A stretch of DNA of 7,801 nt, from positions 1-7,801 of the forward strand of contig CAUHFD010000141.1 of the NCBI GenBank assembly GCA_959605275.1, in the 5' to 3' direction. How positions within the stretch are numbered: position 1 is the stretch's first letter; each line of letters begins with the position of its first letter. The notes under the pieces were generated by a model, which worked only from the letters and a program-made list of their open reading frames with translations, made no database searches and was not told the DNA's origin. Made by a program: the position numbers and the translations under genes. This DNA comes from an uncultured Eubacteriales bacterium (lineage in GTDB: Bacteria > Bacillota > Clostridia > Oscillospirales > Ruminococcaceae). Positions 1 through 4,229 of this stretch are shown here, piece by piece.

Positions 1-71
1 TGAGTGACGGGACTTGAACCCACGGCCTCTACCACCCCAAGGTAGCGCGCTACCACCTGCGCCACACCCAG
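1..71 (-). tRNA. tRNA-Pro (anticodon GGG), cut at the 3' end by the window edge
   Basis: The minus strand from 71 down to 1 folds as a tRNA cloverleaf. Acceptor 5' strand begins C1-T2-G3 at 71. T8 is present. The D stem GCGC pairs with GCGC. The anticodon stem CTACC/GGTAG encloses a 7-nt loop TTGGGGT (40 to 34), so the anticodon is GGG (38-36), with G37 next to it. The T loop is TTCAAGT on a stem with three G-C and two G-T pairs. C1 as first base is typical of bacterial tRNA-Pro. The window ends at tRNA position 71, so G72, the discriminator base and any encoded CCA are outside. It would decode CCC and CCU proline codons. Identity follows from anticodon and overall fold. Confidence 0.95.
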
Positions 72-81
72 ATTGCAATTT

Positions 82-110
82 ATTATAACATGATTTTTTT
101 TAAATTTCAA
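82..110 (-). promoter_or_regulatory. sigma-A promoter of the tRNA-Pro gene
   Basis: On the minus strand there is a -35 box TTGAAA (110-105), a 17-bp spacer, and a perfect -10 box TATAAT (87-82). Transcription should start near 75, only a few bases before the mature tRNA 5' end at 71. A very short leader like this is common for single tRNA genes. The gene therefore appears to be transcribed away from the rest of the window and independently of it. Confidence 0.75.
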
Positions 111-311
111 GCACTAAACAGAAAAAAACTACACAAACAGAAAAAAAACAAAATATTTTCGACAAAAATGGATAGGGATACGAGTAATCTTTCTCATATT
201 TATGACCATTTCTTCATACTAATCATCATTCCTTTCTGAAGTTTGTTGTATGCACGAGCGTTTAGGGGCAAAAAGAAACAAATGAACCTATGGTAAAATA
301 AATTTTTGTTA
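111..311. other. AT-rich divergent intergenic region with no recognisable gene
   Basis: This stretch separates the leftward tRNA promoter from the rightward promoter at 312. It is strongly AT-rich, with A-runs near 121-148 that contain a 13-nt direct repeat AAACAGAAAAAAA at 116-128 and 135-147; this is close to low-complexity sequence. I see no convincing coding region, RNA fold or terminator. A motif resembling an extended -10 (TGGTAAAAT at 291-299) lacks a -35 partner. Confidence 0.5.
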
Positions 312-340
312 TTGACAACGAGAGGGTTATCATTTAAAAT
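312..340 (+). promoter_or_regulatory. strong sigma-A promoter for the FAD dehydrogenase gene
   Basis: A perfect -35 TTGACA (312-317), an exact 17-bp spacer, and a -10 TAAAAT (335-340) differing from consensus at one base. Transcription would start near 347, giving a leader of about 80 nt before the ATG at 428. An 8-bp direct repeat (GAGGGTTA) lies in the spacer and again just past the predicted start, which could mean regulation. Confidence 0.75.
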
Positions 341-359
341 AAGAAAGTAATGAGGGTTA
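322..359. repeat. direct repeat GAGGGTTA, two copies 30 bp apart, around the promoter
   Basis: Copies lie at 322-329 and 352-359, and both are followed by an AT-rich CATTT/ATTTT-like context. The first sits inside the -35/-10 spacer, the second just downstream of the predicted start site. The 30-bp pitch is close to three helical turns, so two proteins bound here would face the same side of DNA. This could be an operator pair, but an 8-mer repeat can occur by chance. Confidence 0.35.
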
Positions 360-427
360 CATTTTTCTGTATAGAAAATTGTAGCCCAGTTCTTTGTGTT
401 CAGAAAAAATTTTGGGAGTAAATAACT

Positions 428-1807
428 ATGTCTGAAATCAAAAACTATGATACTGTCATCATCGGCGGCGGAATCGGCGGTCTGATGGCGGCATTCCGGC
501 TTCGCAAAAATGCGCCTGAAATGCGTATTGCCATTACCGAACGCGGCAATACATTGGAAAAAAGACATTGTCCGGCGGGCAAGGATAAGACCTGTGTACA
601 TTGTAAAACCTGCAGTATCACAAGCGGCTATGCAGGTGCAGGAGCTTTTTCGGACGGTAAATTTAATCTCGGAACCGCTTACGGCGGAACCTTGGGTGAG
701 GAATTGGGAGACGACACTGCCAATCTCTATATCGATGAAGTTGATAAAATTCTCAATCAATACTGTACTTCCGGAATACCAAAGGTATACCGCTCTAATG
801 AGGAACTGAAGCTCAAGTGTCTGCAGAACAATCTGCGACTGCTTGATATGAATGTCAAGCATCTCGGTACCGACAACAACTATCTGACCATGCAAAATCT
901 AATTAATGCCATCGCAGAATCCGGTACCGATTTATTTGCTTTTTATGACTGTGTTTCGGTAGAACGTGACGGAAACGCTTACTTGCTCCGTTACGCCAAC
1001 GGAGAAACGCTGCGCGCCCAGAACATTATTATCGCTACGGGACGCGGCGGTGCCAGCTTTGTTGCGGATTTCTGCCGTATGTTTGACGTTAAAATGCGCT
1101 CTAATTATGTGGATATCGGCGTACGTGTTGAGATGAAGGATATTATTTGGAAAGAATTTTCCGACCAGATTTACGAGCCGAAAATTCTTTATAAAACCAA
1201 AACCTTTGAGGATCGCTGCCGCATGTTCTGCTTCAACAAAGGCGGATTGGTTTCAGCTGAAAACAATCATGGGATTATTACCGCCAACGGTCACTCTTTT
1301 GCAGAAGCAGACAAGAAAACCGACAACTGCAATTTTGCGATCCTATCAAGCATCCGTTTTACCGAACCGTTCAATCAGCCGACCGAGTATGCTGAAAGTA
1401 TTTCCCAGCTCGCGAACATGATCGGAAACGGAAATGTTTTGGTGCAGCGGTTCGGCGACTTGGTTCGCGGACGGCGTACCAACGATCATCGACTGGGGCA
1501 AAATACCGTCACTCCGACCCTGAGAGCAACCGCAGGAGATATTTCACTCGTACTGCCGCATCGGATTCTGACCAATATTATCGAGATGATATATGCATTG
1601 GACCGCGTCGCTCCCGGAACGGCAAATGACGATACATTGCTGTATGGATGTGAAAGCAAATACTATTCCATTCGCCCTGTTTTTCAGAATGAAAAATTCG
1701 AATTGGTGGACGGCGTCTATATCATCGGAGACGGCAGCGGTATCTGCCGCGGTCTATCGCAGTCCGGCGCCATGGGGATTTTTGTTGCGGACTGTATTAC
1801 CAGATAA
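428..1807 (+). CDS. FAD-dependent dehydrogenase, COG2509-type, function unknown
   Basis: A 459-residue probable flavoprotein oxidoreductase, predicted cytoplasmic (no signal peptide or membrane segment). The N-terminal FAD-binding Rossmann motif is GGGIGG at residues 13-18, with acidic E38 ending the second strand. Cysteines 48, 56, 59 and 62 follow, then GAGAFSDGK at 70-78. A second nucleotide-binding stretch IIIATGRGG is at 200-208, and a C-terminal FAD-contact segment YIIGDGSG at 431-438 continues through a Gly/Ser-rich run to about 450. This order matches the family annotated 'FAD-dependent dehydrogenase' COG2509, whose physiological substrate is not established. The cysteine cluster could bind metal or an Fe-S centre, but that is inference. 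Start: ATG 428 has GGGAG (414-418) nine bases upstream. The gene has its own promoter and a terminator-like hairpin behind it, so it seems to be a single transcription unit, not part of the purine operon. Confidence 0.88.
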   Translation: MSEIKNYDTVIIGGGIGGLMAAFRLRKNAPEMRIAITERGNTLEKRHCPAGKDKTCVHCKTCSITSGYAGAGAFSDGKFNLGTAYGGTLGEELGDDTANLYIDEVDKILNQYCTSGIPKVYRSNEELKLKCLQNNLRLLDMNVKHLGTDNNYLTMQNLINAIAESGTDLFAFYDCVSVERDGNAYLLRYANGETLRAQNIIIATGRGGASFVADFCRMFDVKMRSNYVDIGVRVEMKDIIWKEFSDQIYEPKILYKTKTFEDRCRMFCFNKGGLVSAENNHGIITANGHSFAEADKKTDNCNFAILSSIRFTEPFNQPTEYAESISQLANMIGNGNVLVQRFGDLVRGRRTNDHRLGQNTVTPTLRATAGDISLVLPHRILTNIIEMIYALDRVAPGTANDDTLLYGCESKYYSIRPVFQNEKFELVDGVYIIGDGSGICRGLSQSGAMGIFVADCITR

Positions 1808-1830
1808 TAATTCTGCTTTTGGTTTGACGC

Positions 1831-1855
1831 ATCTTGCAATCCTATTTTGCAAGAT
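1831..1855. repeat. 9-bp perfect inverted repeat just after the dehydrogenase gene
   Basis: ATCTTGCAA (1831-1839) and TTGCAAGAT (1847-1855) are perfect complements around a 7-nt loop. It lies 24 bp past the stop codon of the dehydrogenase gene. It is not followed by a T-run on either strand, so it is a poor intrinsic terminator alone. It may act as an mRNA 3'-end hairpin or a protein-binding site. Confidence 0.5.
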
Positions 1856-1891
1856 AAAATTCAATGAAATATTTACAAAGATTCTTTTCAT

Positions 1892-1940
1892 ACAATGTGC
1901 CTGTTCGCAAAATGTCGGAACAGGCACATTGTCACTTTAT
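1892..1940 (+). terminator. probable transcription terminator hairpin after the dehydrogenase gene
   Basis: ACAATGTGCCTGTTC (1892-1906) pairs perfectly with GAACAGGCACATTGT (1918-1932): 15 bp around an 11-nt loop. The downstream bases CACTTTAT are only modestly T-rich, so termination may be partial or may need a factor. The stem is strong and lies between two plus-strand units, ahead of a fresh promoter at 2011. That position supports a terminator or 3'-end stabilising role. Confidence 0.65.
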
Positions 1941-1942
1941 AC

Positions 1943-1957
1943 AAGTAAATTTTACTT
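1943..1957. promoter_or_regulatory. 15-bp palindrome upstream of the purine operon promoter (possible operator)
   Basis: AAGTAAA (1943-1949), a central T, and TTTACTT (1951-1957) form a perfect 7+1+7 palindrome about 54 bp before the -35 box at 2011. Position and symmetry would suit a dimeric regulator. The sequence is AT-rich, so chance is a serious alternative. I found no match to the Bacillus PurBox (CCGAAC core) nearby. Confidence 0.3.
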
Positions 1958-2010
1958 AAATTTAGCAATTTGTTTACAATTACAAAGATGAAAAATGGCG
2001 TCGAATTCTG

Positions 2011-2039
2011 TTGACAATCCGGATTCAGTATGATACGAT
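2011..2039 (+). promoter_or_regulatory. sigma-A promoter (extended -10) of the purine salvage/import operon
   Basis: Perfect -35 TTGACA (2011-2016), 17-bp spacer, -10 TACGAT (2034-2039) preceded by TGA (2031-2033), which gives the extended -10 TGn motif. Transcription should start near 2046, about 17 nt before the riboswitch P1 helix and about 187 nt before the xpt start codon. That is the usual geometry for a riboswitch-controlled leader. Confidence 0.8.
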
Positions 2040-2060
2040 TAGTTTATAAATTGAATCGGT

Positions 2061-2147
2061 TGCCAATATAGATTTGGATTTTTCGGAGTGTTCTCCGCAC
2101 GGCTCCAAATGTTTCTACCGTGACGCCGTAAGTCATGACTATTGGTT
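2061..2147 (+). promoter_or_regulatory. purine riboswitch aptamer, guanine-type, with expanded L2
   Basis: Fold read by eye. P1 is CCAATA (2063-2068) with TATTGG (2140-2145). J1/2 starts TA as in the known aptamer. P2 is 7 bp, ATTTGGA (2072-2078) with TCCAAAT (2104-2110). J2/3 is the invariant GTTTCTACC (2111-2119). P3 is 2119-2124 with 2132-2137 around loop L3 GCCGTAA (2125-2131). J3/1 is GACTA. The base equivalent to position 74 is C (2139), the guanine/hypoxanthine/xanthine type, not the adenine type. The U at the position 51 equivalent (2116) argues against a 2'-deoxyguanosine type. Odd point: L2 (2079-2103) is 25 nt rather than 7 and contains a hairpin CGGAG-TGTT-CTCCG (2084-2097). Its 3' end ACGGC can pair with L3 GCCGT. 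Location ahead of xpt is the classic one, so purine sensing is well supported. Confidence 0.9.
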
Positions 2148-2168
2148 TCCCTCGCCGCGAGGTGCGGG

Positions 2169-2208
2169 TATTGGCAGACAGGCTTGGTATTTCAAAGTCT
2201 GTTTTTTT
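2169..2208 (+). terminator. riboswitch-controlled intrinsic terminator with overlapping antiterminator segment
   Basis: CAGAC (2175-2179) pairs with GTCTG (2197-2201), with a short inner TTG/CAA stem above it, followed by seven T's (2202-2208). TATTGGCA (2169-2176) is the exact complement of TGCCAATA (2061-2068), which contains the P1 5' strand. With ligand, P1 forms and the terminator is free to fold (off). Without ligand, the 2061-2068 strand can pair with 2169-2176 and compete with the base of the terminator (on). A 5-bp hairpin CCTCG/CGAGG (2150-2162) fills the space between. The terminator is clear; the switching scheme is inference. Confidence 0.7.
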
Positions 2209-2232
2209 ATTTTTCCAAGGAGGGCTGACTGC

Positions 2233-2805
2233 ATGAAAGCACTTGAAGATAAAATTCTCAAAGAAGGAACAGTGCTTCCGGGCAATATCTTGAAAGTCGG
2301 TTCCTTTTTGAATCATCAGCTTGACGGTGATTTTTTGATGGAAATGGGACGGGAAATCGCACGATTGTTCGCTGAAAGCGGCGTTACAAAGATCATGACG
2401 ATTGAGTCGTCCGGCATCGCTGTCGCTGTTGCTGTCAGTGCCGCTATGCACGTTCCGGCGGTTTTTGCCAAAAAGCATCGAACCGGCAATGTCTCAGGTG
2501 AAACCTATAAAACCGTGGTTCATTCCTATACGCACGGGGTCGATTATGACGTTGTCGTAGCACGAGATTACCTTTCTTCCGCTGACCGAGTGCTGATTGT
2601 TGACGATTTTCTCGCCAACGGCAAGGCGCTCGAAGGATTGCTTGACATTATAAGCCAGGCGGGAGCAAAAGCAGTCGGCGCCGCCATAGCGATTGAAAAA
2701 GGTTTCCAACACGGGGGGGACAAGCTCCGCGCATCGGGGCTTCGTGTGGAATCGCTTGCGATCGTTGAAACAATGGAAAACGGACAAATCCATTTTCGTG
2801 ACTGA
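2233..2805 (+). CDS. xpt: xanthine phosphoribosyltransferase
   Basis: A 190-residue type I phosphoribosyltransferase that joins xanthine (and, less efficiently in characterised homologues, guanine) to PRPP, giving XMP in the cytoplasm for purine salvage. The PRPP-binding motif VLIVDDFLANG is at residues 120-130, with the DD pair at 124-125. The family's TIESSG is at 56-61 and KKH at 80-82. KVGSFLNHQ near 21-29 closely matches Bacillus Xpt, and length agrees with that enzyme (about 194). Start: ATG 2233 lies 8 bases after AAGGAGGG (2217-2224). The open frame extends back to 2074, but that would run through the riboswitch and terminator. It is the first gene of the operon; 47 bp with no terminator separate it from the next gene. 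Control is expected through the upstream guanine-type riboswitch. Confidence 0.96.
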   Translation: MKALEDKILKEGTVLPGNILKVGSFLNHQLDGDFLMEMGREIARLFAESGVTKIMTIESSGIAVAVAVSAAMHVPAVFAKKHRTGNVSGETYKTVVHSYTHGVDYDVVVARDYLSSADRVLIVDDFLANGKALEGLLDIISQAGAKAVGAAIAIEKGFQHGGDKLRASGLRVESLAIVETMENGQIHFRD

Positions 2806-2852
2806 TTCCTTTAATGCACTTTTACATAAAATTTTTCTGGGAGGAAAAAGTA

Positions 2853-4058
2853 ATGAAAAAGCTTATCTCAGCACTTCTCGCTGTCGCTATGTTATTTTCA
2901 CTGGCCGCTTGCGGCACCGGCGAAGATAAGAAAAGTGACGATCTCAAAGTAGGTTTTATTTTCCTGCACGACGAAAACTCCACTTATGACAAAAACTTCA
3001 TGGACGCTGCCAAAGCAGTACAGCAAGAACTCGGTCTCACAGACGATCAAGTAATGTTCAAAACAAACATTCCGGAGAACAGCGAATGCTACGAAGCTGC
3101 TGCTGCACTTGCCGATGCAGGCTGTGACCTCGTATTCGGAGACAGTTTTGGTTTTGAAACCTACATGATCCAGGCTGCAGAAGAATTTACCGATGTACAG
3201 TTCTGCCATGCAACCGGTACCAATGCTATCTCTAAGAATCTTCCGAATTTCCATAACGCCTTTGCTTCCATTTATGAAGGTCGTTATCTTGCCGGTGTAG
3301 CTGCAGGAATGAAGCTCAACGCTTTGATTGCCGAGGGTAAATTCACCGCTGCGGAAGCTAAAATGGGTTATGTCGGTGCTTTCCCGTATGCAGAAGTTAT
3401 TTCTGGTTTCTCCTCCTTCTATCTTGGTGCAAAATCTGTTTGCCCAACTGTAACAATGGATGTAAAATACACCAACTCCTGGTTTGATATCGGTGCCGAA
3501 AAAGAAGCTGCAAACGCTTTGATTCAGGCAGGCTGCAAACTCATCAGCCAGCATGCTGATTCTGAGGGTGCCCCGAAAGCTTGTGAAGAAGCCGGCGTTC
3601 CGAACGTTGCTTACAATCTGGATACTCGTTCCATGGGTCCGAACACCGCTTTGATTTCTTCCAAAATTTCTTGGGAGCCTTATTTCAAAATGATTATTGA
3701 AGCAGTCAGAGACGGAAAAGAAATCCCGACAGACTATTGCGCTACCATGCAAGAGGGCGCTGTTCTCTTAACCGAGCTCAATGAAAAAGTAGCTGCTGAA
3801 GGCACACAAGCAAAATTGGATGAAGTAAAAGCAAAATTGGAATCCGGCGAGTTGAAAGTATTTGATACTTCTACCTTTACCGTCGGCGGCAAGGCTCTTG
3901 ATGAAAACACAATGGCTGACGTTGTTCCGGATGATAAATTCGAAGTTGACACCAAAGTTGTATATGACGGTTGCTTCCATGAATCCGAGAAACGTTCTGC
4001 ACCGTACTTCTATATCGCAATCGACGGTATTACCGGTGTTTTCCCGGACGCAAAATAA
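2853..4058 (+). CDS. nupN: BMP-family nucleoside-binding lipoprotein of an ABC importer
   Basis: A 401-residue solute-binding protein of the BmpA/PnrA/NupN family (basic membrane protein domain). Residues 1-20 are a lipoprotein signal: MKK, a hydrophobic core, and lipobox LAAC with lipidated Cys20. A Ser/Asp/Lys-rich linker follows to about 30, then the binding domain from LKVGFIF (31-37). Family-type stretches include DKNFMDA (46-52), the YEGRYLAGVAAG segment (141-152), the SQHADSEG segment (232-239) and SWEPYFK (273-279). Family members bind purine or other nucleosides at the cell surface. The shared operon with xpt suggests guanosine, inosine or xanthosine as ligand, but this is not provable here. 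Start: ATG 2853 follows GGGAGG (2839-2844) by 8 bases; an in-frame ATG at 2814 would prefix a non-signal stretch. The symbol follows the B. subtilis NupNOPQ system; strict orthology is not shown. Confidence 0.9.
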   Translation: MKKLISALLAVAMLFSLAACGTGEDKKSDDLKVGFIFLHDENSTYDKNFMDAAKAVQQELGLTDDQVMFKTNIPENSECYEAAAALADAGCDLVFGDSFGFETYMIQAAEEFTDVQFCHATGTNAISKNLPNFHNAFASIYEGRYLAGVAAGMKLNALIAEGKFTAAEAKMGYVGAFPYAEVISGFSSFYLGAKSVCPTVTMDVKYTNSWFDIGAEKEAANALIQAGCKLISQHADSEGAPKACEEAGVPNVAYNLDTRSMGPNTALISSKISWEPYFKMIIEAVRDGKEIPTDYCATMQEGAVLLTELNEKVAAEGTQAKLDEVKAKLESGELKVFDTSTFTVGGKALDENTMADVVPDDKFEVDTKVVYDGCFHESEKRSAPYFYIAIDGITGVFPDAK

Positions 4059-4077
4059 TCTCTGAATCTTTTCAATC

Positions 4078-4101
4078 GGCGGGGCACAAAACTGCCCCGC
4101 C
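4078..4101 (+). terminator. GC-rich hairpin after the binding-protein gene (partial terminator or mRNA stabiliser)
   Basis: GGCGGGGCA (4078-4086) pairs perfectly with TGCCCCGCC (4093-4101) around loop CAAAAC. The following TAAACTTATTTATT is T-rich but interrupted, so read-through is likely. Since the ATPase and permease genes lie downstream on the same strand with no clear new promoter, this hairpin probably raises binding-protein output relative to the rest of the transporter. Confidence 0.65.
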
Positions 4102-4134
4102 TAAACTTATTTATTGATATTTAGTTCTGAAAAG

Positions 4135-4162
4135 GCTGCTGTAAAACAGGCAGCGGCGTTTT
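4135..4162 (+). repeat. second hairpin in the binding-protein/ATPase gap
   Basis: GCTGC-TG (4135-4141) pairs with CA and GCAGC (4147-4154, one bulged G at 4149) around TAAAA. GGCGTTTT follows (to 4162), vaguely terminator-like but with only four T's. On the minus strand the stem is followed by CCTTTTC. It may help the 4078-4101 hairpin attenuate transcription or block 3'-exonucleases. Confidence 0.4.
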
Positions 4163-4177
4163 GAAAATTAAAAACAG

Positions 4178-4200
4178 TCCCACACCGGGCAAGTGAGGGA
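4178..4200 (+). repeat. third hairpin, just upstream of the ATPase ribosome binding site
   Basis: TCCC-A-CAC (4178-4185) faces GTG-A-GGGA (4193-4200) with one A-A mismatch and a 7-nt loop. It ends about 17 nt before the Shine-Dalgarno AAGGGGG (4216-4222). The TCCC arm could instead pair with GGGA in the Shine-Dalgarno (4220-4223), so a weak translational effect is possible. This is inference from complementarity only. Confidence 0.3.
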
Positions 4201-4229
4201 TGATACTAATACAACAAGGGGGAAATAGC

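Noticed and set aside
116..147. Direct repeat AAACAGAAAAAAA
   Set aside because: A-rich low-complexity sequence; no adjoining mobile element or target-site signature at the tRNA to suggest an integration site.
203..229. Tiny minus-strand peptide (MMISMKKWS) behind an AGGA-like site
   Set aside because: Nine codons, no downstream partner gene on that strand except the tRNA, and no attenuator structure; not supportable.
291..299. Extended -10-like motif TGGTAAAAT
   Set aside because: No -35 partner and the near-perfect promoter at 312-340 is a better explanation for transcription.
200..895. 231-codon open frame on the minus strand
   Set aside because: It is antisense to the dehydrogenase gene with no recognisable domain; the plus-strand frame has clear FAD motifs.
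2061..2147. Adenine or 2'-deoxyguanosine riboswitch
   Set aside because: The specificity base equivalent to 74 is C (adenine type needs U) and the position 51 equivalent is U with unaltered J2/3, as in guanine-type aptamers.
2074..2232. N-terminal extension of xpt to an ATG at 2074
   Set aside because: It would translate the riboswitch and terminator; the ATG at 2233 has an ideal Shine-Dalgarno and matches the length of known Xpt.
2814..2852. Earlier ATG for the binding lipoprotein
   Set aside because: It would put non-hydrophobic residues before a complete lipoprotein signal; ATG 2853 has GGGAGG at good spacing.
2806..2852. Possible internal promoter between xpt and the lipoprotein gene (TAAAAT at 2827-2832)
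   Set aside because: No acceptable -35 box at 16-18 bp upstream; AT-rich spacer explains the match.
2898..3752. 284-codon open frame on the minus strand
   Set aside because: Fully antisense to the BMP lipoprotein gene, shows no family features and no ribosome site; a codon-bias shadow.
4200..4229. ATG 4200 as ATPase start
   Set aside because: It lies in a hairpin arm without a Shine-Dalgarno; GTG 4230 follows AAGGGGG and gives the expected family N terminus.
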